A stretch of 38,184 nt of DNA from Denitromonas iodatirespirans (GCF_018524365.1 NZ_JAEKFT010000037.1:1-38184), one strand, 5' to 3'. Shown: positions 25,356 through 34,862, numbered from the stretch's first letter. Program-made: numbers and translations. The notes: generated by a model from the letters alone, not told the origin.

Positions 25356-28031
25356 TCACTTGATCGCGTAGCGAAAATCACCGCCACGGGTCGCGCTGAC
25401 CTTGATCCGTGCAATGGCCTCGCCATCGGCCATTCGACTCAGCACCGCCTCCGCCATCTCTGGCAGCAGCGTCCCGTTGAGGATGTGATCCACGTTGCGC
25501 GCGCCGGAATCGACCTCTGTGCATCGCGCCAGCACGGTGTCGACCAGCTTGCCATCCCAGCCGAAGTCGGCCTTGTGGTTGGCCCGGACGCGATCCCGGA
25601 TGCGGCCCAGTTTGAGGGCGATGATGTCGAGCAGTACCGCATCCGAAATGGGGTAGTACGGAACGACTTTCATGCGCCCGAGAAAGGCCGGCTTGAACAC
25701 CTTGTAAAGGGCCGGACGCAGGGCCTCGGCGAGCGCGTCCGCCGCGGGCAGCGCATCGGCCGCCTTGTTCAGGCAGGCCTGCATGATCTGACTGGAGCCG
25801 ACGTTGCTGGTGAGGATGATCAGCGTATTGCGGAAGTCGACTTCTCGTCCCTCGGCATCGTCCAGAACCCCTTTGTCGAACACTTGGAAGAACAGCTCGA
25901 GGACATCGGGGTGGGCCTTCTCGACCTCGTCGAGCAGCACGACGCTGTACGGGTTGCGACGCACGGCCTCGGTCAGCACCCCACCCTCGCCGTAACCGAC
26001 ATATCCGGGCGGGGAGCCTTTGAGGCCCGACACGGAATGGGCCTCCTGGAACTCGCTCATGTTGATGGTGACCAGCTTGCGCTCGCCGCCGTAGAGCACA
26101 TCGGCCAGGGCAAGCGCCGTCTCGGTCTTGCCGACGCCGGAGGGGCCGACGAACAGGAACACGCCCTTCGGCTTGTCGGGATCATCAAGATTGGCGCGGG
26201 CGGTCCGTACGCGCTGAGCGATGGCGTCGAGGGCATGATCTTGCCCGATCACCCTTTCCTTGAGCAGCGCCTTGAGATTGAGGACGGTCTTGATCTCGTC
26301 CTTGACCATCTTGCCCAGGGGGATCCCAGTCCAGGACGAGACGATCTCGGCCACCACGACGCCATCGACCTGCAAGGGCACCATCGGGCTCTCCCCCTGC
26401 AGGGCATGCAGTTGGGCGGTGAGACGTTCGAGTTCGGCCTGGGCTTCGTCCTGATCGGCGGCGGACCCGCCGTCCGTCTGGCCACGGCGTTCGAGCTGTT
26501 GATGCAGCGTCAGCAGGCGCTGAACGAGCTCGGTCTCTTGCGCGCAGCGATCACGCAGCGCCGTCAGCGAGGCTTCGGTTTGTGCAATGGCCGTCACCAG
26601 TTCGGCGATGCGCTGACGATGGGCCGCCGTGCTGGCCGCTTCGCGCTCGAGCGCAGCCAGTTCGGCCCGCTCGCGGAGCAGGCGCTTTTCGGCGTCGTCG
26701 ATCTGGGCCGGCGTTGCACTCTGGCCCAGTGCTACTTTGGCGCAGGCGGTATCGAGCACGCTGACCGCCTTGTCGGGCAGCTGGCGGGCGCTGATGTAGC
26801 GATGCGACAGGCGAACGGCTTGGGTGACGGCATCGTCGAGCACACGCACGCCGAAGTGCGCTTCCATTAAGGGCACCATGCCGCGAAGCATGGCGGCTGC
26901 CAGCACTTCCGAGGGCTCGTCCACCTTGACGACCTGGAAGCGCCGCGCCAGGGCGGCATCCTTTTCGAAGTATTTTTTGTATTCCGCCCAGGTGGTGGCG
27001 GCAATGGTGCGCAATTCGCCGCGGGCCAGCGCAGGCTTGAGCAGGTTGGCCGCGTCGTTCTGCCCGCTCTGGCCTCCGGCGCCGATCATGGTGTGCGCTT
27101 CATCGATGAACAGGATCACGGGCGTCGGGCTCTGTTTGACCTCGTCGATGACGTTCTTGAGACGGTTCTCGAACTCGCCCTTGACGCTGGCGCCCGCCTG
27201 CAACAGCCCGAGATCGAGCAGGTGCAGGCCCACGTCCTTGAGCGGCGGCGGTACATCGCCGGTCGCGATGCGCAGCGCCAGCCCTTCGACGACGGCGGTC
27301 TTTCCGACGCCGGCTTCACCGGTGAGGATCGGGTTGTTCTGCCGACGCCGCATGAGGATGTCGATCAGTTGCCGGATCTCGGCATCCCGGCCGATCACCG
27401 GATCGATCTTTCCGTCGGCGGCGCGCTGCGTGAGATTGGTCGTGAATTGGTCCAGCGCCGGGCGTTGGGTCGCGTTCTCGTGCGCCGTTGCCAGCGGCTC
27501 TGCTGCGCCCGCCTCCGCGGATGCCGCCGCGTCGGCCCGGGCTGCCGCATCGAGGGCTTCGCTCGATTCGGCCGTCAAGTTGTCGAAATCGTGCTTGAGC
27601 TCGTCGAGCCGAACCCGTTTGTAGAGCGCCGAGGCGCGCAGCGCCAGTTGCGACAGGTCCGGATCGGTCAGCAAGGCAAGCAGCAAATGCCCGGAGCGGA
27701 TGCGCGGCAGCCGGGCATCCAGCGAGGCGATCAGCCACGCTTGCTCGAACAGGCGCGGCAGATGCGGGGAGAACACCGGCGTCCGGCTATTGCCCGACTT
27801 GAAGCGCTCGATTTCGCGCCCCAGATCGCGTTCGAGCGCGCCCGGACTGATCCCGCAGCGTTTGACGATGACCATCAAATCGCTGTCGGCCTGTTCGAGC
27901 AAACTGAGAAAGAGGTGTTCGAGATCCACTTCGTAGTGGCCGCGGGACATGCAGATGCTGGCGGCACGCTCGGCCGCCGTGCGGCACAGGGGATTGAGTT
28001 TGCTGATCAGGGTTTTGAGAGACGTACTCAT
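25356..28031 (-). CDS. tssH: T6SS ATPase ClpV
   Basis: ClpV is the AAA+ unfoldase that disassembles contracted TssB/TssC sheaths so they can be reused. The 891-residue product has a Clp N-terminal domain (about 1-160) and a first AAA+ module with Walker A GEAGVGKTA and Walker B VILFIDEAHTMIGAGG. A coiled-coil middle domain (about 400-530, RLLRERAELAALEREA) is followed by a second AAA+ module with GPSGVGKTE and SVVLLDEVEKAHPDVLELFF. VDGVVVAEIVSSWTGIPLGK is the usual linker before the second module. It differs from ClpB in its family N-terminus (LISKLNPLCRTAAERAASIC) and its place in the T6SS cluster. It is the last gene of the minus-strand operon, 27 bp after tssG. Confidence 0.97.
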   Translation of the reverse strand: MSTSLKTLISKLNPLCRTAAERAASICMSRGHYEVDLEHLFLSLLEQADSDLMVIVKRCGISPGALERDLGREIERFKSGNSRTPVFSPHLPRLFEQAWLIASLDARLPRIRSGHLLLALLTDPDLSQLALRASALYKRVRLDELKHDFDNLTAESSEALDAAARADAAASAEAGAAEPLATAHENATQRPALDQFTTNLTQRAADGKIDPVIGRDAEIRQLIDILMRRRQNNPILTGEAGVGKTAVVEGLALRIATGDVPPPLKDVGLHLLDLGLLQAGASVKGEFENRLKNVIDEVKQSPTPVILFIDEAHTMIGAGGQSGQNDAANLLKPALARGELRTIAATTWAEYKKYFEKDAALARRFQVVKVDEPSEVLAAAMLRGMVPLMEAHFGVRVLDDAVTQAVRLSHRYISARQLPDKAVSVLDTACAKVALGQSATPAQIDDAEKRLLRERAELAALEREAASTAAHRQRIAELVTAIAQTEASLTALRDRCAQETELVQRLLTLHQQLERRGQTDGGSAADQDEAQAELERLTAQLHALQGESPMVPLQVDGVVVAEIVSSWTGIPLGKMVKDEIKTVLNLKALLKERVIGQDHALDAIAQRVRTARANLDDPDKPKGVFLFVGPSGVGKTETALALADVLYGGERKLVTINMSEFQEAHSVSGLKGSPPGYVGYGEGGVLTEAVRRNPYSVVLLDEVEKAHPDVLELFFQVFDKGVLDDAEGREVDFRNTLIILTSNVGSSQIMQACLNKAADALPAADALAEALRPALYKVFKPAFLGRMKVVPYYPISDAVLLDIIALKLGRIRDRVRANHKADFGWDGKLVDTVLARCTEVDSGARNVDHILNGTLLPEMAEAVLSRMADGEAIARIKVSATRGGDFRYAIK

Positions 28032-28058
28032 GGCTTACCGAAGGTGAGATAGAACGGA

Positions 28059-29117
28059 TCAATGGGCGGAATGGAGTTCGAAAACGGTGTCGCTGCGGTC
28101 GGCGGCGGCGGGGCGGGTGATCATGAAGCTGTCGAATCCCAGGCGGGCACCGCCGCCGGCGCCGAGGCGAACCGGGTGCACATCGGCCGCCCGCAACACC
28201 GGCCGCACTTCGTACTCGAACTGGTAACCGGTGGCCAGGGTGAGGAGCTTTTCGAGCACTGCGGCGAATTCGCCGCCTGGCAGAAAACTGAGGTAGGACG
28301 CGTGATCGAGCGGCCCGATATGCACGCGCACCCGCAAATTGCGCTGCCAGACGCGCTCGCCAAGCAGACAGGTCTTACCGAGGGCGGCATTCTGGCCGCC
28401 GAGGACGGAGCGCTGCCCGGCAGGCAATGCATACCATTTGCCGACGAACTGCTCGATCCGGATCGGTACGCCGAAGTAGGTGGCGAGCACCGACTGCAGG
28501 GCGGCGGCCGACACCGGCCGCTGGCGCAACAGGCCGGCGAAATGCGCGATGGATTCGTCGTCGATCGACCCCGGCCCTTGGTGCAGGCGATCGCGCAGCG
28601 CGTCGAACCCCAGCCCCGACAAGGCGAGCACCAGTGGCAAGAAGCGGTTCTTGCGGTCGTATTCGTACTGCACCGGGAGCCGGTACTTTTTCCAGGCCCG
28701 GTAGAAGTGGCCGACCAGACGATTCGACAGCATGTCGAAAAACGCCCCCGAGCCGAGCTCCCGCTGCGTGCGGTCGAGCCGGGCAATCCGCTCGGTGTAG
28801 TGGGCTGGCAGGCCACCATGCAAGCCGAGCAGACCGATGAAACGGGGCGTCACGTGCACATAGGCTGCCCGCGTGCCCTGTCCGGCTTCGGCGGGCGGCG
28901 TGATCTCGAGATTCTCCAGATCGCTCGGCGCGAAATTCAGGGAGAGCGAATTGCGAAAGCGGATCCGGTCGGACACCGGATCGCCGTCACGCAACGGCCG
29001 TGAGCGACGGGTCCAGTGCTCGAGCATGCGCACGGCCTGGAAGAACTCGAAGCGCTGCGGCGCTTCGGCGAGCTGGTCGATCAGGCCAGGATCGATTCGC
29101 CGGTGCGCGGCGCACAT
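28059..29117 (-). CDS. tssG: T6SS baseplate protein TssG
   Basis: TssG is part of the baseplate wedge together with TssE, TssF and TssK. The 352-residue product carries the family start LIDQLAEAPQRFEFFQAVRM and RIRFRNSLSLNFAPSDLENL. Further conserved blocks are VTPRFIGLLGLHGGLPAHYT and LGKTCLLGERVWQRNLRVRV. It overlaps the end of tssF by 37 bp. The start is supported by GAGGAG just upstream of the ATG at 29117, inside tssF. It acts in the cytoplasm at the membrane complex. Confidence 0.95.
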   Translation of the reverse strand: MCAAHRRIDPGLIDQLAEAPQRFEFFQAVRMLEHWTRRSRPLRDGDPVSDRIRFRNSLSLNFAPSDLENLEITPPAEAGQGTRAAYVHVTPRFIGLLGLHGGLPAHYTERIARLDRTQRELGSGAFFDMLSNRLVGHFYRAWKKYRLPVQYEYDRKNRFLPLVLALSGLGFDALRDRLHQGPGSIDDESIAHFAGLLRQRPVSAAALQSVLATYFGVPIRIEQFVGKWYALPAGQRSVLGGQNAALGKTCLLGERVWQRNLRVRVHIGPLDHASYLSFLPGGEFAAVLEKLLTLATGYQFEYEVRPVLRAADVHPVRLGAGGGARLGFDSFMITRPAAADRSDTVFELHSAH

Positions 29118-30919
29118 CGGATCAGCTCCTCGCCGGTTCGACCGGAAATCAGGACCAGTTGGATATAACTATTGAGGTGCACATACAAACCGAGAAAGCG
29201 GTCGATGCAGCGGGCGAAGATGTCGAGCCCGCTGCCGACGAAACTGCCTTCGTCGAGCGTGAGCGTGACCTCCAGACCGCGAACGAAGCTGGCGAACGGT
29301 TTGCCGGGCAACCAGGCCGTGGCCGCGCGATGATCGATCGCCTGTATACCGTCGATCTGGCGTCGCGACGCGGCGGTGCGCTGCAGATCGTAGAGCGCGA
29401 GCATTTCCTTGAAGGCGTCGAGGCCGCTGCTGGTCAGCGACAAATGATTGAGCGACAAATGGGAAATCAATCGCCACTGGCCGTCATGCCGGTGGTCGAA
29501 GCGACAGGGTTGTGTCGGCTTGCGCAACAGCCTGACCGATCGAGCGCCCGTGCCGCCTTCGAGAAACAGGTCGCCGGTCGCCATCCCGACGCTCATCAGC
29601 GTCGGCAGGTCGCGGTTGGTGCAGGTGAGCTGGACGCTCAGCACATCCGTCTTCGGCGTGACCGGGTCGAAATCCGCATCGACCAAGGACAGCTCGGTCT
29701 CGAAACCCGGGCTGTGCTCGGCCACCAGCGCATTGCGCTGTGCGAACCAATAGTTGCCTTGGTTCCCCGGCGTTTCCCCATGGCGCAGCGAGAAGAAGGG
29801 GCGGTATTCGACGATCGACTCCCCGTGGGGGCTCTGGCGCACGCGCTGCACCGCATCGATCGCGTAGACCTCGTAAGCGAAGGCCCGTCGGCTGTCGGCC
29901 ACGACGGGATAGGTTGCCGTGCGATGGCTCAAGCGGATGGGGTCGCCACGCTGCGAAAACAGGTTCACCACCGGCACGCAACCCAGGCGAAGATTTTGCG
30001 CCGTCAAGGTCTGGAGCAGCCGGGAAGCGTCGCCATCGGCACGCAGACCGGTCAGCGCGAAATGTACATTCAGACGACGACCCTGCTTCGCAGCTGCCGG
30101 CAGGGACGCCAAGCTCAGATCCACGAAGTTGTACTTTTCCGGAAACGCGAAGTACTCGGTCAGATGACGATAGGCCGCATGCCCGGTGGCCGGCATGTCG
30201 ATCAAGGCCTCGTCGTCGCCGAACCCGACCTCCTGCACAACGCCCTCGCCTGCCCGCTGCCAAATGGCATCGTCCATGGAAACGAAGGTGGCCGCCAGGC
30301 GGAGAAACAGCGCGTCACGCAAGGCCGCCGAAACCGAGGGCTCGGCATCGATGTAGAAGCGCAGGCGATCGATGGCGGAGGTCGCCCAACGCCCTTCCGG
30401 CGCCGAAATCTCCAGGCTGACCGACAGGATCGCGCTGCACCCGACCGGCAGGCGCACACCGGAGGGCGCCCGGGCCACGGGGTCGAAGCTCAGCCCGGCC
30501 ACCGTCACCGGCAGCAGGTCGACCGCCCAGGCCGTGCGGAACCGGCATCGCGCGCCTTTGATGGGGTGCGACAACAACTCGGTGCCACGTTCAATCCGCT
30601 GTGGCGACGACAGCTGAAGCTCGGCACCGCTGGTGTCGAAGAACGCGATCGAACAACTGGGAAACGGCCGCAGGTAATGTGGATAGAGGACGTTGAGCAA
30701 GGCCTCGGTGAAATGCGGGTAGCTGTCTTCGAGCTTCTTGCTGACCCGCGCCGTCAGCAGGGCAAGCGATTCGATGATGCGCTCGACATGGGGGTCGTCG
30801 CACCCTTCGCCAGACAGAAGCAGTTGCCCGGCGATCTTCGGATAGCGTTCGGCAAACTCCCGCGAATGCCCCCGCAGGAAAGCCAGTTCGCGCTCGTAAT
30901 GCGGCAGGAGCTCTTCCAT
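29081..30919 (-). CDS. tssF: T6SS baseplate protein TssF
   Basis: TssF is the largest wedge component of the baseplate. The 612-residue product begins with the highly conserved MEELLPHYERELAFLRGHSR followed by FAERYPKIAGQLLLSGEGCD. LTARVSKKLEDSYPHFTEAL and the YPHYLRPFPS segment follow, as in all TssF proteins. The C-terminal part includes GKPFASFVRGLEVTLTLDEG and ends in RTGESILA. It starts 18 bp after tssE and overlaps tssG. Confidence 0.97.
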   Translation of the reverse strand: MEELLPHYERELAFLRGHSREFAERYPKIAGQLLLSGEGCDDPHVERIIESLALLTARVSKKLEDSYPHFTEALLNVLYPHYLRPFPSCSIAFFDTSGAELQLSSPQRIERGTELLSHPIKGARCRFRTAWAVDLLPVTVAGLSFDPVARAPSGVRLPVGCSAILSVSLEISAPEGRWATSAIDRLRFYIDAEPSVSAALRDALFLRLAATFVSMDDAIWQRAGEGVVQEVGFGDDEALIDMPATGHAAYRHLTEYFAFPEKYNFVDLSLASLPAAAKQGRRLNVHFALTGLRADGDASRLLQTLTAQNLRLGCVPVVNLFSQRGDPIRLSHRTATYPVVADSRRAFAYEVYAIDAVQRVRQSPHGESIVEYRPFFSLRHGETPGNQGNYWFAQRNALVAEHSPGFETELSLVDADFDPVTPKTDVLSVQLTCTNRDLPTLMSVGMATGDLFLEGGTGARSVRLLRKPTQPCRFDHRHDGQWRLISHLSLNHLSLTSSGLDAFKEMLALYDLQRTAASRRQIDGIQAIDHRAATAWLPGKPFASFVRGLEVTLTLDEGSFVGSGLDIFARCIDRFLGLYVHLNSYIQLVLISGRTGEELIRCAPRTGESILA

Positions 30920-30937
30920 CGAAATATTTCCGTCGCG

Positions 30938-31399
30938 TCAGCGCTGTCGGCTGATCGAGTACTGCAGCGTGGTCGGCTTCAGCATGGCGTCAAAGTTCAC
31001 GGGCTCCTGCGCCGGACGCACCACCAGCATCGCCCGGATGGAGAAAAACAAGGCATTGATCGAGCGCCGATCGAGTTCCAGCTCGACCTGGACATCCTGC
31101 AGGCGCGGCTCGTGCCGTGCGATGGCCCGCTCGATGGCCTCGCAGATCGTTCGACGATCATTGACACTCGCCAGACTCATGCCGGAAAAATCGGTCAAAC
31201 CGAAACTGGCGACGGAACGCAATCCTTGGGGAAAACGGCTTGCCCGGGTTTCGTCGACGACGGTACGCGTGTTGAGCAAGGCCTCGAGATCCCGCGCGAC
31301 CGAATCCTTGAGTTCGTCCAGCGATAGGCGGCGGCGAGAGGCCTGGACCGGCGAATCGTCGAACAGCTTGTCGAACAGTGACGGTTCGAAACCTTTCAT
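30938..31399 (-). CDS. tssE: T6SS baseplate protein TssE (gp25-like)
   Basis: TssE is the homologue of phage T4 gp25 and starts sheath assembly at the baseplate. The 153-residue product has the gp25-like core, including DSVARDLEALLNTRTVVDET, SVASFGLTDFSGMSLASVND and the EPRLQDVQVELELDRRSINA block. The conserved EIEI-like segment appears as ERAIARHEPRLQDVQVELE. The gene directly follows a 12-bp hairpin that separates it from hcp, which may lower its level relative to Hcp. Confidence 0.95.
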   Translation of the reverse strand: MKGFEPSLFDKLFDDSPVQASRRRLSLDELKDSVARDLEALLNTRTVVDETRASRFPQGLRSVASFGLTDFSGMSLASVNDRRTICEAIERAIARHEPRLQDVQVELELDRRSINALFFSIRAMLVVRPAQEPVNFDAMLKPTTLQYSISRQR

Positions 31400-31414
31400 G
31401 CAGACATCCCAAAA

Positions 31415-31441
31415 GAATGGCGGAGGATGCCTCCGCCATTC
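31415..31441 (-). terminator. Hairpin between hcp and tssE
   Basis: A perfect 12-bp stem (GAATGGCGGAGG at 31415-31426, complement at 31430-31441) has a 3-nt loop and on the minus strand is followed by TTTTGGG. It starts 19 bp after the hcp stop and ends 15 bp before the tssE ATG. The short T-run suggests a leaky terminator or an mRNA-protecting structure that favours hcp over the genes that follow. Confidence 0.75.
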
Positions 31442-31460
31442 GTCGTCATCGCAGGTGCGA

Positions 31461-31997
31461 TCAGGTCAGGTTCGGCGTGTTCTTGGCCAGGTTCCAGGCC
31501 CCCTGGATATTGACCTTGCCGGACTTGGTGCCGTCGATATTCAGCTCATCGTAGGTCCACTTCACGGCCGAGTACTTCAGCGAGAAGGTTTCCTGCGGGA
31601 TGCCTTCGTCAGTGACTGCCGGCGACACCGAGGCGATGATGGCATTCTTGAGTTCGATCTTGAGGTACTGATGACGGTTCTGGGTCCCGGAGGGGTTGCC
31701 CGCGGTGTTTTTGCCGCCATAGGCACGGTAGAAGTAGATCACCACATCGTTGATCACCAGACCCGACGAGCACGCCTGATAGAGCTTGGGGCTGGAGCCG
31801 TCGATATCCTTGGTGAACACCATCTCACCATGCTCGACCCGCTCGGCCGTATGGCCGCCCGAACCCGACGCGGTGGCCGATTTCGGCTGGCGAATCGTGT
31901 GGCTCCAGGTCGACACTTCGACCGTGTCCTTGTGTTTGGCATCGCGGGAATCCCCCTTGATGTCACTACCTTTAAACTCGACGTAAATATCCTTCAC
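31461..31997 (-). CDS. hcp: T6SS tube protein Hcp
   Basis: Hcp (TssD) hexamers stack into the inner tube that is fired from the cell and can carry effectors. The 178-residue product is a single Hcp beta-barrel domain. It begins MKDIYVEFKGSDIKGDSRDA, includes SGGHTAERVEHGEMVFTKDI and LYQACSSGLVINDVVIYFYR, and ends with ETFSLKYSAVKWTYDELNID. There is no C-terminal effector extension. The start is a GTG at 31997 with a strong AGAGGGG site 7 bp upstream. The strong ribosome binding site and the downstream hairpin fit the need for large amounts of Hcp. Confidence 0.97.
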   Translation of the reverse strand: MKDIYVEFKGSDIKGDSRDAKHKDTVEVSTWSHTIRQPKSATASGSGGHTAERVEHGEMVFTKDIDGSSPKLYQACSSGLVINDVVIYFYRAYGGKNTAGNPSGTQNRHQYLKIELKNAIIASVSPAVTDEGIPQETFSLKYSAVKWTYDELNIDGTKSGKVNIQGAWNLAKNTPNLT

Positions 31998-32031
31998 GTT
32001 TGATCCCCTCTAGGGTTATGGCAGAGAAAAA

Positions 32032-33516
32032 TCATCCCTTGCTCGACTGGGGCAACTCGGCCACCAGCCGCAGGGACACAGACAGTTCATCCAATTGGAA
32101 ATGCGGTCGAATGAACGAAACTGCGCGATACACACCGGGGCGCCCCGGAACCTCGCTGACCTCGATGGAGGCTTCGCGGAGCGGGTACTGCGCCTTGGTT
32201 TCCTGAGACGCCGAGTCGTCGGCCGTGACGTACTGATCGATCCAGCGCTGGATATAGGTTTCGACGTTGGCCGAGGAGGCGAAGCTACCGATCTTGTCGC
32301 GCATCATGGCCTTCATGTAGTGGGCGATCCGCGACACGGCAAAGATGTACTGCAGCTGGGCAGACAGCGACGCGTTGGCATTGGCCGAATCGGTGTCGTA
32401 TTTCTTGGCCTTCTGTGCCGACTGGGCGCCGAAGAAGGCGGCAAAGTCGGTGTTTTTGCAGTGAACCAGCGGGATGAACCCCAGATCGCTGAGTTCCTTC
32501 TCGCGCCGATCGGTGATTGCCACCTCTGTCGGGCATTTGAGCGCGATCTCGCCTTCGTCGGTGCGGAAGGTATGGGTCGGCAGATCCTCGACCAACCCGC
32601 CGCCCTCGACCCCCCGGATGGCGGCGCACCAGCCGTAGTTCTCGAAGGCATTGGTCAGCCGGGCACCGAATGCGAACGCCGCGTTGCACCACAAATACTT
32701 GCTGTGGTCTGCCCCATCGACGTCTTCGACGAAATTGAAGCCTTCGGTCGTGACGCCGTCGATCGGGTTGTACGGCAGCCGCCCCAGAAAGCGCGGCAGC
32801 GCCAGACCAACGTAGCGGGAGTCTTCGGAATCGCGGAACGACTTCCACTTCGCGTACTCGACGGTATCGAACACCTTTGACAGGTCGCGCGGCTTGCTCA
32901 GATCGGTGAAGGCATCGAGCCCGAACAGTTCGGGCGAAGCGGCCGTCACGAAAGGAGCGTGCGACGCGGCCGCCACATGCGACATCTGCTCGATGAAGTA
33001 CATGTCTTCCGGCTGTCGCGTGACCTCGAACTGCCCAATCAGCGAACCGAAGGGGGCGCCACCGAAGGTGCCGAACTCCTCTTCGTACACCTTTTTGAAC
33101 AGTGCGCTCTGGTCGAAGTCGATGGCGGTCTTGAAGTCCCGTACGAGCTCCTTCTTGGTCGCACTCATCAACTTGATCTTCATCTGCTCGCCGGTCGACG
33201 TGTGCTTGCACAGATAGTGCAAGCCGGTCCACGCGCCCTCCAGCGCCTGGAATGCGGGCGCATGCATGACTTCGCTGAGCTGTTCGGAAATCAGTCGGTC
33301 GAGCTCGGCCACCCGCGCATCGAGCGATGCCGCCAGGTTTTCGGAGACGACGACCTCGCCCTCGAGCACCTGGGAGGCGAACTCGCTGATGATGTCGCGC
33401 GCCCGGGCGCGTTCGTTGTCCGAACGGGCGACCCGGCTGTCTTCAATGATCTTGTCCAGCAGATTGCTGTCAGAGGCCTCAGCAACCGACGCCTGCGCTG
33501 CCACCTGGGTATTCAT
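32032..33516 (-). CDS. tssC: T6SS sheath large subunit TssC (VipB)
   Basis: TssC and TssB form the contractile sheath around the Hcp tube. The 494-residue product has the family blocks LEGAWTGLHYLCKHTSTGEQ, EFGTFGGAPFGSLIGQFEVT, RYVGLALPRFLGRLPYNP, NAAFAFGARLTNAFENYGWC and, near the C-terminus, VPGRPGVYRAVSFIRPHFQL. It overlaps tssB by 4 bp (ATGA), so the two subunits are translationally coupled, and it precedes hcp by 34 bp. Confidence 0.98.
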   Translation of the reverse strand: MNTQVAAQASVAEASDSNLLDKIIEDSRVARSDNERARARDIISEFASQVLEGEVVVSENLAASLDARVAELDRLISEQLSEVMHAPAFQALEGAWTGLHYLCKHTSTGEQMKIKLMSATKKELVRDFKTAIDFDQSALFKKVYEEEFGTFGGAPFGSLIGQFEVTRQPEDMYFIEQMSHVAAASHAPFVTAASPELFGLDAFTDLSKPRDLSKVFDTVEYAKWKSFRDSEDSRYVGLALPRFLGRLPYNPIDGVTTEGFNFVEDVDGADHSKYLWCNAAFAFGARLTNAFENYGWCAAIRGVEGGGLVEDLPTHTFRTDEGEIALKCPTEVAITDRREKELSDLGFIPLVHCKNTDFAAFFGAQSAQKAKKYDTDSANANASLSAQLQYIFAVSRIAHYMKAMMRDKIGSFASSANVETYIQRWIDQYVTADDSASQETKAQYPLREASIEVSEVPGRPGVYRAVSFIRPHFQLDELSVSLRLVAELPQSSKG

Positions 33517-34025
33517 TCGCCCGACTCCTCTGCCTTGTCACCGCCCAAACGCTGGAGCTGTTCGGTGCTCTTGAGCACGTCAACCAACAGATCCTCCAGC
33601 TTCTCGTTGCCCGCGAGCTTGTTGCGCAGATCAGCGATCTTCGAGCGCGCTTCAAGCAGACGACGCAAGGGTTCGACCTGCTCGACGACGGATTCGGGGC
33701 GGAAGTCTTCAAAGCGATTGAAGGTCAGATCGACGGCAAGCTCGCCCCCCTCGGGGGTGAGACGGTTCTTGACCCGGAATGCCGCACGCGGCGCAAGCCC
33801 CTCCATCACATCGTCGAAATTGTCGAGATCGATGTTCACGAACTTGCGATCCCGCAGCTTGCCCTGAGGTTGCTCCGACTGACCCGCATAGTCACCCAGC
33901 ACACCGACGACAAAGGGAAGCTCCTTCTGCTCGATCGCATCGCCCCGTTCGACGTCGTACGTCAGCTGTACGCGCGGCGGTCGCACCTTCTGCAGTCGCT
34001 TCTGAACGCTTTCTTTTTTTGCCAC
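33513..34025 (-). CDS. tssB: T6SS sheath small subunit TssB (VipA)
   Basis: TssB is the partner of TssC in the contractile sheath and the part recognised by ClpV. The 170-residue product carries RPPRVQLTYDVERGDAIEQK, ELPFVVGVLGDYAGQSEQPQ, RKFVNIDLDNFDDVMEGLAP and the DLRNKLAGNEKLEDLLVDVL C-terminal helix, all typical. The start is a GTG at 34025 preceded by GGAGAAG. It follows the TPR lipoprotein gene by 81 bp with no obvious separate promoter. Confidence 0.97.
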   Translation of the reverse strand: MAKKESVQKRLQKVRPPRVQLTYDVERGDAIEQKELPFVVGVLGDYAGQSEQPQGKLRDRKFVNIDLDNFDDVMEGLAPRAAFRVKNRLTPEGGELAVDLTFNRFEDFRPESVVEQVEPLRRLLEARSKIADLRNKLAGNEKLEDLLVDVLKSTEQLQRLGGDKAEESGE

Positions 34026-34106
34026 AACACTTCTCCAATCAGACCTTCAGATCTCTCTGCCGGAGCACATAGGCCACACGGCGCACATCGACGCTCCAAC
34101 CATTAC

Positions 34107-34745
34107 CTACTTGAGCACGCTGAATGGGTCGCCGTTCACTACGGGTACGGATGCCTGGCGCGGCGCCGGAGACGACACCACGGGGGCACGGCGAACCTTG
34201 CGGCGGGCCTTGGCGCGCGCCTCCTTCGCTTCGAGCGCCTCCTGCTCACGTCGCGCCTCTTCGGACATCGGGGGGACGAGCACTTCCTCGCCCAGCGTCT
34301 CGCGCAACACCTTGGCCAAACTGACGGCATCGGCACGCGCCGATCCCTTCAGGTTGACGTCATCGCGCAACTCGGCAAGCGACTCGGTCGCGACACGCAA
34401 GCCACTGACGGCGCGCAAGCCTTTGGCAGTCCGGTCGGTGCTGTCGCGCTGCAGTGCCTCATCGGCCGCCACGATGGCACCGCCGTAGTTCTCGGCATCG
34501 AAATGGATGCGAGCCAAGCGAACCCAGGGCGCCTTCTGCGCCGGGTTCTCTTCCGCCAACCGGGTCAGCACGCCGACGGCTTCGTCGAGCTTCTTCTCGC
34601 CCACCAGCGCATCCACCTTCGCACCGGACAGCTCCATGGCGGCGGAAAAGCCCTCCTGCGTCAACGCCACGGGCTGCGTGGCACACCCCTGCAGTCCGAC
34701 CAGCACCAACAGCCCGAGCAGCGCGTACATACGATTCATTGCCAT
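34107..34745 (-). CDS. TPR-type lipoprotein, first gene of the tssB operon
   Basis: The 212-residue product has a lipoprotein signal peptide ending LQGC, with Cys21 as the lipidation site. The residue after Cys is Ala, not Asp, which favours outer-membrane sorting. Residues about 40-130 read as helical repeats of the tetratricopeptide type (DEAVGVLTRLAEENPAQKAP, VRLARIHFDAENYGGAIVAA, DEALQRDSTDRTAKGLRAVS). The C-terminal 50 residues are basic, rich in Ala, Arg and Pro. Lipoproteins of this kind occur in some T6SS clusters, where they may help place the membrane complex; the role here is inferred from position. ATG at 34745 was chosen for its AGGGGG site; ATG at 34739 is possible. Confidence 0.8.
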   Translation of the reverse strand: MAMNRMYALLGLLVLVGLQGCATQPVALTQEGFSAAMELSGAKVDALVGEKKLDEAVGVLTRLAEENPAQKAPWVRLARIHFDAENYGGAIVAADEALQRDSTDRTAKGLRAVSGLRVATESLAELRDDVNLKGSARADAVSLAKVLRETLGEEVLVPPMSEEARREQEALEAKEARAKARRKVRRAPVVSSPAPRQASVPVVNGDPFSVLK

Positions 34746-34828
34746 CAACCCAAAACCCCCTACAAATCAAACCTTTCCACGCCGACGCAATCGACGATAT
34801 GCCAATAGATTGCGCCGCGAAGGGCAAG

Positions 34829-34857
34829 ATAGTACAGTCTCGCCTTCTTTAAAACAA
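34829..34857 (-). promoter_or_regulatory. Weak sigma70-like promoter candidate for the tssB operon
   Basis: On the minus strand TTGTTT (34852-34857) and TACTAT (34829-34834) are 17 bp apart and lie about 85 bp before the lipoprotein gene. They match three and four of six consensus positions. The pair is in the right place but weak. Confidence 0.3.
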
Positions 34858-34862
34858 CGTTT

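Noticed and set aside
24924-26870. 648-codon plus-strand frame opposite tssH
   Set aside because: It is mainly the complement of the C-terminal part of tssH and lacks any protein family features.
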